Shown piece after piece: positions 1-6,599 of a stretch of DNA of 64,000 nucleotides (position 1 is the first letter of the stretch; every line of letters starts with the position of its first letter). The stretch comes from Mesorhizobium sp. (GTDB lineage Bacteria > Pseudomonadota > Alphaproteobacteria > Rhizobiales > Rhizobiaceae), in contig NZ_JAMLIG010000001.1 of assembly GCF_023954305.1 (NCBI RefSeq), forward strand, positions 248,001 to 312,000, written 5' to 3'. Position numbers and translations under genes: made by a program. The notes beneath the pieces were generated by a model, which saw only the letters and a program-made list of their open reading frames with translations, was not told the DNA's origin and did no database searches.

Positions 1-278
1 AAGGCGGGCTTCTCCGCGGCGGTCTCCGAGCGGGCATTGATCAACAGCGGAAGGTCCTTCGGATCTTTCGCCCAACCCGGGATCAGCCCCCAGCGGACGA
101 GCAGCGCGCGGCGGTCCGGCAGGTTGGAGCCGGGCTCGGCCCTCGGTCCGGCGACCACCATCAGGATCGGCTGCGTCGGCGCGATGTTGTAGCGTGCCGG
201 AAAGCCTTCCAGTTCGAGCAGCGCGAACAGCGCCTCGACCTCCTCCGGCGTCGCAGTGAGCGTGAAACGTCCGCACAT
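1..278 (-). CDS. SRAP-domain protein (YedK/HMCES family), 3' end outside window
   Basis: Translating the minus strand from the ATG at 278 gives a protein starting MCGRFTLTATPEEV and continuing through YNIAPTQPILMV, RWGLIPGWAKDP and NARSET before leaving the window. The Cys at position 2, the NIAPTQ segment and the NARSET motif are hallmarks of the SRAP family. Such proteins self-process to expose Cys2 and crosslink to abasic sites in single-stranded DNA. About 92 residues are visible out of roughly 220-250 usual for the family. It is divergent from the Nudix gene. The family call is firm; the role in abasic-site protection is by homology only. Confidence 0.93.
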   Translation of the reverse strand, partial: MCGRFTLTATPEEVEALFALLELEGFPARYNIAPTQPILMVVAGPRAEPGSNLPDRRALLVRWGLIPGWAKDPKDLPLLINARSETAAEKPA

Positions 279-362
279 GGTCGAGATGTGGCGGCAGCCA
301 GGCGCGCCGTCAAGCGGCATGGCGATTGCGGCAGACGGAGCGGCCGCATAGGTTCGGAACCG

Positions 363-764
363 ATGCAAGCTACCCCACCCCTCCCCGCCGTATCGATCGC
401 GCTCGTCGACGGCGACCGCGTGCTCCTGGTCAGGCGGGGCCGGGCGCCCGCGAGAGGGCTCTATGCGTTTCCCGGCGGTCGCGTCGAAGACGGCGAGACC
501 TTTGAAGACGCGGTGCGGCGGGAATTGTTCGAGGAGACCGGTCTGGGTGCGGAGGCGATCGAGCCGGTCGAGACGCTGCTGATCGAGCGCGAGGGAGACG
601 GCTCGGCATTCGAGCTCCACGTGTTTCGCGGCGCCTATGCGGGCGGCGAGCCGGCGGCTGGCGACGACGCGGAAACCGCCGGCTGGTTCCGGCTGGCGGA
701 GATGAACGGCCTCCCGGTGATCCCCTCGGTGCTCGCCGTGGCGCAAAGGCTGCTCGCCCCGTGA
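363..764 (+). CDS. Nudix hydrolase
   Basis: A 133-residue protein with a canonical Nudix box, G-R-V-E-D-G-E-T-F then AVRRELFEETG, fitting GX5EX7REUXEEXGU, at about residues 43-65. Nudix enzymes hydrolyse nucleoside diphosphates linked to another moiety using Mg2+ held by the box glutamates. The short length and lack of extra domains suggest a small house-cleaning or ADP-ribose/NTP type enzyme; the substrate cannot be read from sequence. The ATG at 363 is chosen because the Nudix fold begins straight after it (PAVSIALVDGDRVLLVRRG); an upstream start at 288 would overlap the divergent SRAP gene's leader. No strong ribosome binding site is visible. Confidence 0.88.
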   Translation: MQATPPLPAVSIALVDGDRVLLVRRGRAPARGLYAFPGGRVEDGETFEDAVRRELFEETGLGAEAIEPVETLLIEREGDGSAFELHVFRGAYAGGEPAAGDDAETAGWFRLAEMNGLPVIPSVLAVAQRLLAP

Positions 765-808
765 TGCGACGCCTTGCGGGAGCCCCAATCTTTGGCGAGA
801 AGGGGCGC

Positions 809-1186
809 ATGGCGCGCGGGTCCCTTCTCTCGGCTGCAATCCTTACGGCGGCGCTCGCGATGGCGCCGGCGTCGACGCGCGCGGCCGAGGCGCCGTTCGA
901 AAGCCGTCTGCTGCGACTCTCCGAAATTCTCGGCTCGCTGCATTACCTGCGCAATCTGTGCGGCGAAACCTCGAACCAGTGGCGCGACGAAATGGAAACC
1001 CTGCTGCGGATCGAGAATCCGGAACCCGCGCTACGCGCCCGCTTCGTGTCGAGCTTCAACAACGGCTACCGCTCCTTCGCGGCCGGCTACTCGACCTGCA
1101 CCGAATCCGCCTATGCGGCGATCTCCCGATACATGAAGGAGGGCGAAGAGCTTTCGCGCGACATCGCCGTCCGATTCGGCAATTAA
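809..1186 (+). CDS. Small exported protein, TIGR02301-like
   Basis: A 125-residue protein with an N-terminal signal peptide (MARGSLLSAAILTAALAMA, cleavage probably near STRAAEA) followed by a helical domain with SLHYLRNLCG and FNNGYRSFAAGYSTC. These features match a conserved alphaproteobacterial family of unknown function recalled as TIGR02301. Two cysteines (LRNLCG and YSTCTE) could form a periplasmic disulfide. The ATG at 809 follows GAAGGGG at good spacing; the earlier in-frame GTG at 761 would overlap the Nudix stop and spoil the signal peptide. It lies 44 bp after the Nudix gene on the same strand and could be cotranscribed. Confidence 0.8.
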   Translation: MARGSLLSAAILTAALAMAPASTRAAEAPFESRLLRLSEILGSLHYLRNLCGETSNQWRDEMETLLRIENPEPALRARFVSSFNNGYRSFAAGYSTCTESAYAAISRYMKEGEELSRDIAVRFGN

Positions 1187-1246
1187 CCTAATGCTTACTT
1201 TTTGCCGACTGCGGGGGTGCACGTTGATTCAATTGTGCTAAAAGTT

Positions 1247-1261
1247 TTAAGCGTGCGTTAA
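1247..1261. promoter_or_regulatory. Candidate CtrA-binding box (TTAA-N7-TTAA)
   Basis: The sequence TTAAGCGTGCGTTAA is an exact match to the full CtrA consensus TTAA-N7-TTAA. It lies 59 bp upstream of the ATG at 1321 in an AT-rich stretch of an otherwise GC-rich region. CtrA is the alphaproteobacterial master cell-cycle regulator. One site can arise by chance, so regulation is inferred. Confidence 0.5.
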
Positions 1262-1320
1262 GGATGGTTGCCGGCCGGTGAATCAGGCACACTGGCCCCG
1301 ACAACGGGTGGATTGAGTCG

Positions 1321-1578
1321 ATGGGTCAAGGTTTGGGCGAACTCGACGCGTTGATGCGCGAGGAGAAGCGTCTGACGGCGCTGGAAAGCCAGACGGAAGC
1401 CTGGGCGGACGGCCTCTCGGCCGGGATCGAGCCCGAACTCATCGCCGAGGTTGCGCTGACCACCGCCTTGACCGAACTCCTGCGCTCCTGCGGGGAAGAC
1501 GCCGCGGTTGCGCTCGTCGACCGCATGCGCGAAAGAATCATCAGCGGCGAATTCACCCCGGAAATCCGGCGCCATTGA
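1321..1578 (+). CDS. Small hypothetical protein
   Basis: An 85-residue acidic, mostly helical protein (MGQGLGELDALMREEKRLTALESQ ...) with no signal peptide, membrane segment or motif I recognise. It has an ATG start and codon use like its neighbours, and a CtrA-type box sits 59 bp upstream. The next gene starts 52 bp downstream on the same strand, so the two may form a short operon. The antisense frame is also open, so coding on this strand is likely but not certain. Confidence 0.55.
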   Translation: MGQGLGELDALMREEKRLTALESQTEAWADGLSAGIEPELIAEVALTTALTELLRSCGEDAAVALVDRMRERIISGEFTPEIRRH

Positions 1579-1630
1579 CGATGCGGCGCTGCGGCGCTTT
1601 GATCGGCCGAAGCAAGGCAGGCAGGACGAA

Positions 1631-2425
1631 ATGGCTAACGCTTCGCGGATGTTGCGCGCGACCGCCAGCAGAATGTGCGTGGGGTTGATCGCCGCGTTGC
1701 TGTGGGCTGGACAGGGTTTCGCGCTGAGCGAGATCAAGCCGGACGAAACCGCTCCGCCCGAGGTTACGGATCCCACACCGCTTCCCGACATCACGCCTCC
1801 CGGCAATTCGACCGGCGAAGTGCCGATGCCCGATCCGGTACGCCCGCCGCAAGGCGAGGCGCCGGCGATCGATGGCCAGACGCTCGATCCGGCGACAACG
1901 CCCGGCGTCGAAGAAACCGCCGATCCGGCTCGGCCGAATGCCGATCCGGAGGCGCCGGTTCCCGAGGTGATCTACGACCTGTCGAAACTGCCCGGGCCGA
2001 CGCGCAGAATGCGCGAACTCATCCTCGAAGCCACCAAAAGCGGCGACATCGAGAAGCTGCGGCCGCTGCTGGGCATGGGCGACGGCGCAACGATGTTATC
2101 CTTTGGCGGCGCCGAGGGCGACCTGATCGCCTTTCTCAAGCAGCAGTCCGGCGACGGCGAGGGGCATGAAATCCTGGCGATCCTTGAAGAGGTTCTGGAG
2201 GCCGGCTTCGTCCATATCGACGCCGGCAAGCCGGAGGAACTCTATGTCTGGCCCTATTTCTTCGCCGTGCCGCTGGAGAAGCTGACGCCGACGCAACGGG
2301 TGGAGCTGTTCCGTATCGTCACCGCCGGCGACTACGAGGACATGAAGAATTACGGCGCCTACATCTTCTACCGCGTCGGCATCACGCCGGAGGGCCGGTG
2401 GATGTTTTTTGTGGCGGGCGATTAG
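1631..2425 (+). CDS. Exported hypothetical protein with Pro-rich linker
   Basis: A 264-residue protein. Residues 1-31 form a signal peptide (hydrophobic core CVGLIAALLWAGQGFA). Residues 32-110 are a Pro/Asp/Glu-rich disordered linker with repeated PDP and DPxxxP patterns. From YDLSKLPGPTRRMRELILEATKSGDIEKLRPLLG to the end is a folded domain. That domain looks like a Rhizobiales periplasmic family of unknown function. The ATG at 1631 is preceded by AGGACGAA, and earlier in-frame starts lie inside the preceding ORF. It probably acts in the envelope; no function is assigned. Confidence 0.78.
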   Translation: MANASRMLRATASRMCVGLIAALLWAGQGFALSEIKPDETAPPEVTDPTPLPDITPPGNSTGEVPMPDPVRPPQGEAPAIDGQTLDPATTPGVEETADPARPNADPEAPVPEVIYDLSKLPGPTRRMRELILEATKSGDIEKLRPLLGMGDGATMLSFGGAEGDLIAFLKQQSGDGEGHEILAILEEVLEAGFVHIDAGKPEELYVWPYFFAVPLEKLTPTQRVELFRIVTAGDYEDMKNYGAYIFYRVGITPEGRWMFFVAGD

Positions 2426-2438
2426 GCAGTAGGACTGC

Positions 2439-3776
2439 CTACTGCCAACTGCCTACCGCCTCACTGAATTCCACCGCCCTGCCCCGTCCCGCCGTGACGA
2501 TCTCGCCCTCCCACATGACGCGCATGCCGCGAACGAGCGTGCCGATGGGCCAGCCGGTGACGTCGCGGCCGTGATGCGGCGTCCAGCCGGCTTTCGAGCC
2601 CTGCTGTTCATTGGTGATGGTCTCGCGGCGCTTCATGTCGACGACGGTGAAATCAGCGTCGTAGCCGGCGGCAATGCGGCCCTTGCGGGCCATGCCGAAG
2701 ATGCGGTTCGGACCGTGGCTGGAGAGGTCGACGAAGCGCTGCAGGGTTAGGCGACCGGCATTCACGTGGTCGAGCATCAGCGGCACGAGCGTCTGGACGC
2801 CGGTCATGCCCGAGGGCGAGTCGGGATAGGGCTTCGCCTTTTCTCCAAGCGTGTGCGGCGCATGGTCCGAGCCGAGCACGTCGATGATGCCATCGGCAAT
2901 GCCCCGCCAGACGCCGTCGCGATGGCGGCCGCTGCGCACCGGCGGGTTCATCTGCAGCAGCGTGCCGAGGCGGGCATAGTCCTCGGCCGACAGCGTAAGG
3001 TGATGCGGCGTCGCCTCGCAGGTCGCGACATCCTTGTGGTGCTCGAGAAACTCGATCTCTTCGGCCGTCGAGATATGCAGGACATGGATGCGGGCGCGGG
3101 CGCGGCGGGCGACGGCCACGAGACGCTGCGTGCACTGAAGCGCTGCGATCTCGTCGCGCCAGACCGGGTGGGAGGCGGGATCTCCTGGCACGCGCTCGCC
3201 AAGGCGCTGGCGCAGGCGGAACTCGTCCTCGGAATGGAAGGCCGCGCGGCGGCGCGTGTTCTTCAGGATCGAATAGACCCCCTCGTCGTCCTCGACGAGC
3301 AGATCGCCGGTCGAAGACCCCATGAACACCTTGATGCCGGCAGCGCCGGGCAAGCGTTCGAGTTCTGCCACATCCTTCGCATTATCGCGCGTGCCGCCGA
3401 CCCAGAACGCGAAGTCGCAATGCATGCGGCCGGTAGCGCGGGCGACCTTGTCGGCAAGCGCTGCCTCGCTGGTGGTCAGCGGCTTGGTGTTCGGCATCTC
3501 GAAGACCGCCGTGACGCCGCCTAGCACGGCCGCGCGTGACCCGGTCTCCAAGTCCTCCTTGTGTTCCAATCCAGGCTCGCGGAAATGCACCTGGCTGTCG
3601 ACGACTCCCGGCAGAACATGCAAGCCGGTGCAGTCGATCGTCTCTCCGGCGCTGGCGCGGGAGAGGTCGCCAAGAGCATGGATGCGGCCGGCGATGACGC
3701 CGACGTCGCGCGCGCCCTCGCCGTCGTGGTTGACCACCGTGCCGCCCCTGAGGATCAGGTCGAAAGTCGCAGACAT
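2439..3776 (-). CDS. pyrC: Dihydroorotase
   Basis: A 445-residue amidohydrolase (about 430-450 usual for class I dihydroorotases). Visible motifs are HFREPGLEHKED near residue 65, EMPNTKPLTT, the candidate carboxylated lysine in GIKVFMGSS, metal-ligand histidines in LHISTAEE and ATPHHLTL, and GSDHAPHT. The product would interconvert carbamoyl-aspartate and dihydroorotate in pyrimidine synthesis. The usual D-x-H-x-H metal motif reads D-S-Q-V-H, with the first His replaced by Gln. I recall this variant from other alphaproteobacteria, so it is probably a lineage feature, but activity should not be assumed. The ATG at 3776 follows AAGGGG at good spacing. It ends close to the convergent exported-protein gene. 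Confidence 0.85.
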   Translation of the reverse strand: MSATFDLILRGGTVVNHDGEGARDVGVIAGRIHALGDLSRASAGETIDCTGLHVLPGVVDSQVHFREPGLEHKEDLETGSRAAVLGGVTAVFEMPNTKPLTTSEAALADKVARATGRMHCDFAFWVGGTRDNAKDVAELERLPGAAGIKVFMGSSTGDLLVEDDEGVYSILKNTRRRAAFHSEDEFRLRQRLGERVPGDPASHPVWRDEIAALQCTQRLVAVARRARARIHVLHISTAEEIEFLEHHKDVATCEATPHHLTLSAEDYARLGTLLQMNPPVRSGRHRDGVWRGIADGIIDVLGSDHAPHTLGEKAKPYPDSPSGMTGVQTLVPLMLDHVNAGRLTLQRFVDLSSHGPNRIFGMARKGRIAAGYDADFTVVDMKRRETITNEQQGSKAGWTPHHGRDVTGWPIGTLVRGMRVMWEGEIVTAGRGRAVEFSEAVGSWQ

Positions 3777-3862
3777 GCAGTTACCCCTTGGCCAGCGCCC
3801 TTGCCGGAGAGATCGACGCGGCTTACGTAATGGCCCCTGCCAATGCAAGACCGGGATTCAGG

Positions 3863-4744
3863 ATGCCCAGCGTATCTCTCGCAGACCGCGCGCTCGTGCG
3901 GGTCGCCGGCCCGGACGCCGAGCACTTTCTCCAGAACATCGTCACTGCTGACCTGACGGAGCTGCCAGATGGTGCGCTCAAACCCTGCGCGCTGCTGACG
4001 CCCCAGGGCAAGATCCTGTTCGACTTCCTTATCGCGCGGGACGGCACGGACGCTTTCCTGATCGACTGCCGCGCGGATGTCGCCGACGATCTGGTGCGGC
4101 GCCTGATGCTTTACCGGCTTCGGGCAAAGGCTGAGATTTCCAAACCGGACCAGCAGGTTGCGACGATCGAATGGGAGGACGATTCAAGTCCTTCGGACCC
4201 TGATTCATCTCCTTCAGGTACCGATTCAACGCCCCTCTTCCACGACCTGCGCTTCGCCACGCCGACGGTGCTTCGCCGCTATGGCGGCAGCGCCGGCCAC
4301 GACGCGCGCGCGGCCTGGGATCTGCTGCGGATTGCCAACGGCGTCGCCGAAAGCGGAACGGACTATCAGTTGTCCGACGCCTTCCCCCACGACGTTCTGC
4401 TGGACCAGAACGGCGGCGTCGGCTTCAGGAAGGGCTGCTATGTCGGCCAGGAAGTGGTTTCGCGCATGCAGCATCGCGGCACCGCGCGGCGGCGCGTGCT
4501 GGTGGCGCGAAGCGACGGCCCGCTGCAAGCTTCCGCCACTGAGATAACCGCCAACGGGCGGCCGGTCGGGACGCTGGGGACGGTCGTTGGAACCGAGGGG
4601 CTCGCCATCGCCCGTATCGACCGCGTGAAGGAGGCGATGGACAGCGGCACGCCGATCCTGGCCGGCGAGGTCGCGCTTGCGCTTTCGATCCCGCCGCGGG
4701 CGACGTTCGCCTTCCCCGACGACACCGTCGCCGGGGACGCCTGA
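3863..4744 (+). CDS. ygfZ: YgfZ/CAF17-type folate-binding protein
   Basis: A 293-residue GcvT-fold protein with the family signature KGCYVGQEVVSRMQHRG (about residues 190-206) containing the conserved Cys. YgfZ/Iba57 proteins use tetrahydrofolate to help maintain or assemble certain Fe-S enzymes in the cytoplasm. The N-terminal segment ADRALVRVAGPDAEHFLQNIVTADL is typical. Around residues 105-122 there is an inserted Ser/Pro/Asp-rich linker encoded by three imperfect repeats of about 21 bases. The start at 3863 fits homologs best; an ATG at 3830 is possible. Its TGA overlaps the ATG of the HD gene, so the two are translationally coupled. Confidence 0.87.
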   Translation: MPSVSLADRALVRVAGPDAEHFLQNIVTADLTELPDGALKPCALLTPQGKILFDFLIARDGTDAFLIDCRADVADDLVRRLMLYRLRAKAEISKPDQQVATIEWEDDSSPSDPDSSPSGTDSTPLFHDLRFATPTVLRRYGGSAGHDARAAWDLLRIANGVAESGTDYQLSDAFPHDVLLDQNGGVGFRKGCYVGQEVVSRMQHRGTARRRVLVARSDGPLQASATEITANGRPVGTLGTVVGTEGLAIARIDRVKEAMDSGTPILAGEVALALSIPPRATFAFPDDTVAGDA

Positions 4745-5349
4745 TGGCCGACCGTGCCAATGCCCCGCCCCGTGCCTGGCAGCGGATGATTTCCGGCCGC
4801 CGGCTCGATCTCCTCGATCCGTCGCCGCTCGATGTCGAGATCACCGACATCGCCCATGGGCTGGCCCGCGTCGCGCGCTGGAACGGCCAGACTGCCGGCG
4901 ATCATGCGTTCTCGGTCGGGCAGCATTCGCTGCTGGTCGAGGACATCTTCCACGCGATGCACCCGGACGCGTCGGCCTCGCACCGGCTCGCCGCCCTGCT
5001 GCACGATGCGCCCGAATATGTCATCGGCGACATGATCTCGCCTTTCAAGGCGGTGGTCGGGGGCGGTTATAAGGAGGTGGAAGCCCGCCTTCAGACGGCC
5101 ATTCATCTGCGCTTCGGCCTGCCGGCGAAACTGTCCGAGGGCCTGAAGAAGGAGATCAAGCGCGCCGACCAGGTCGCCGCCTATTTCGAGGCGACGGAAC
5201 TGGCCGGCTTCACGACGGCCGAGGCGGCGCAGTATTTCGGCCGGCCGCGCTGGATCTCGCCGGAAAGACTCGACCTCGCGCCGAAGCCGGCGAGGGCGGT
5301 GGAAAAGGCGTTTCTGACGCGGTTCGCAGCAGTCGAGCGCAGGGCATAG
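4744..5349 (+). CDS. HD-domain phosphohydrolase (YfbR-like)
   Basis: A 201-residue protein with an HD-type metal centre: H in FSVGQHSLLVEDI, HD in LAALLHDAPEYVIGDM, and a downstream Asp in IKRADQVAAYFEATEL. This pattern matches the YfbR/HD hydrolase group, which includes 5'-deoxynucleotidases. Length is normal for the group. It overlaps the YgfZ stop codon by one base. The 3' third of this gene is duplicated in diverged form at 6341-6577, on the far side of the SDR gene. Substrate is unknown. Confidence 0.85.
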   Translation: MADRANAPPRAWQRMISGRRLDLLDPSPLDVEITDIAHGLARVARWNGQTAGDHAFSVGQHSLLVEDIFHAMHPDASASHRLAALLHDAPEYVIGDMISPFKAVVGGGYKEVEARLQTAIHLRFGLPAKLSEGLKKEIKRADQVAAYFEATELAGFTTAEAAQYFGRPRWISPERLDLAPKPARAVEKAFLTRFAAVERRA

Positions 5350-5355
5350 CCTTGT

Positions 5356-6168
5356 TCAATCGACCAGAGAGCCGCAAGACAGATTGGCGATAGCGCCCGT
5401 CATCGCGCCGGCGCGATCTGACGCGACGAAGGCGGCGTAGTCGGCGATCTCCTTGAGCTTCGGCGCGCGCCGAAGGAGCGCAATCGTCTCCGCGCGTCGC
5501 GTGAGCAGTTCTTCGCCGGTCATCCCCATGCCTTCCGCCATGCGGCCGAACATTGGTCCCGTGTACGAGGTTGCGAGCGCATCGGGCATAGCGTCCGGTC
5601 GAAGACAGATCACCCGCACGCCGCTCGGCCCGAGTTCGCCGGCAAGGATGCGCGAAAAGGTCTCGATGGCGCCGCACGCGACACCGTAGCCGAGAAAGCC
5701 CGACCCCGACATACGCGATCCGGGCGTCGAAATGGTCAGGATCACACCCGCGCGGCGGAGAACCATGTGCTTCGCACTGGCCTTCGCGATCAGGAAATGC
5801 GCGCGCATATAGGCTCCGACCAGATCCTCGAAATCGGAAAGCTCCAGATCGGCAAGCGGAATGCCTTGCGCATGCGGAATCCCGATCGCGTTGAGGACGA
5901 CATCGATGCCGCCAGCCTGGCCGGCAACGTCATCGGCGTGTGTCTGAACCGCCTCCGGATCGAGCGCATCGACTTCCGCGACATGGGCGTTACCGCCGGC
6001 CTTGCGGATATCCTCCGCGACGGTCTCGAGTTTCCTGCGCGTGCGACCTGCGAGGAAGACACTGGCCCCTTCGCCGGCGAATGCGCGCGCGACCGCGCCT
6101 CCGATCGCACCGCCTCCGCCATGAATCACGGCATTCTTGCCTTCAAGCAACATCAATCTCTCCATCAT
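5356..6168 (-). CDS. SDR-family oxidoreductase with altered active site
   Basis: A 270-residue Rossmann protein with the nucleotide-binding motif GGGGAIGGAVARAFAGEG near residue 14, a VLNAIGIPHAQG segment in place of NNAG, and ILTISTPGSRMSGSGFLGYGVACGAIETFSRILAGEL in the catalytic region. Ser and Tyr are present, but the Lys of YxxxK reads Cys (YGVAC). Classical SDR chemistry needs that Lys, so the enzyme may be divergent or use another mechanism. The ATG at 6168 follows AGGA at good spacing. Two palindromic operator-like sites lie just upstream. It is convergent to the HD gene and enclosed by the HD-gene duplication, which suggests acquisition as a unit. Confidence 0.82.
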   Translation of the reverse strand: MMERLMLLEGKNAVIHGGGGAIGGAVARAFAGEGASVFLAGRTRRKLETVAEDIRKAGGNAHVAEVDALDPEAVQTHADDVAGQAGGIDVVLNAIGIPHAQGIPLADLELSDFEDLVGAYMRAHFLIAKASAKHMVLRRAGVILTISTPGSRMSGSGFLGYGVACGAIETFSRILAGELGPSGVRVICLRPDAMPDALATSYTGPMFGRMAEGMGMTGEELLTRRAETIALLRRAPKLKEIADYAAFVASDRAGAMTGAIANLSCGSLVD

Positions 6169-6226
6169 TTTTTCCTGGTCGAGCGATCGTTGCGCTTCAG
6201 CGGATCTATCCGCGTCTCCTTTACTC

Positions 6227-6276
6227 AACCGTACGGTTTAAGATCATGTCGCGACTCATTTGTCAACCAAACGGTT
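6227..6276. promoter_or_regulatory. Paired palindromic operator-like sites upstream of the SDR gene
   Basis: AACCGTACGGTT at 6227-6238 is a perfect 12-bp palindrome. A second copy, AACCAAACGGTT at 6265-6276, differs at two positions and lies 38 bp away. Both are followed by TA, giving CGGTTTA. They sit 60-110 bp upstream of the SDR start in AT-rich sequence. Such palindromes are typical of TetR-family operators; no regulator gene is adjacent, so it would act in trans. Confidence 0.5.
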
Positions 6277-6340
6277 TATTTTCTAAACCACACGCACGTT
6301 CCGCCCCGGTGGGCGGCTGCGATGCGATTTTGGCAGTTGC

Positions 6341-6577
6341 GTGAAGGCCTTGACGCTGTCGGCGAGCCCGAAGAAGCAGATCAAGCGCGCCGACCAGGTC
6401 GCCACGTATTTCAAGGCGACGGAACTGGCGGGCTCCTCCACAGCAGAGGCGGCCCAGTATTTCGGTCGGCCGCGCTGGATTTCCCCGGAACAGCTCGATT
6501 TGGAGCCGAAGCCGGCGAAGGCGAAGGAGAAGGCGTTACACAACCGACTCGCGGCGATAGACGAAGCTGGAAGCTGA
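6341..6577 (+). pseudogene. Fragment duplicating the 3' end of the HD hydrolase gene
   Basis: From about 6367 the reading frame matches the C-terminal third of the HD hydrolase at 4744-5349 (KKQIKRADQVATYFKATELAG, then AAQYFGRPRWISPE). I count about 49 of 67 residues identical. The N-terminal two thirds, including the metal-binding HD dyad, are absent. The 24 bases before the match look like unrelated leader. It is best read as a remnant of a homologous gene left when the SDR segment entered, not as a working gene. Confidence 0.7.
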
Positions 6578-6599
6578 CTCAGCCCGCCCCTCGCTGTGC

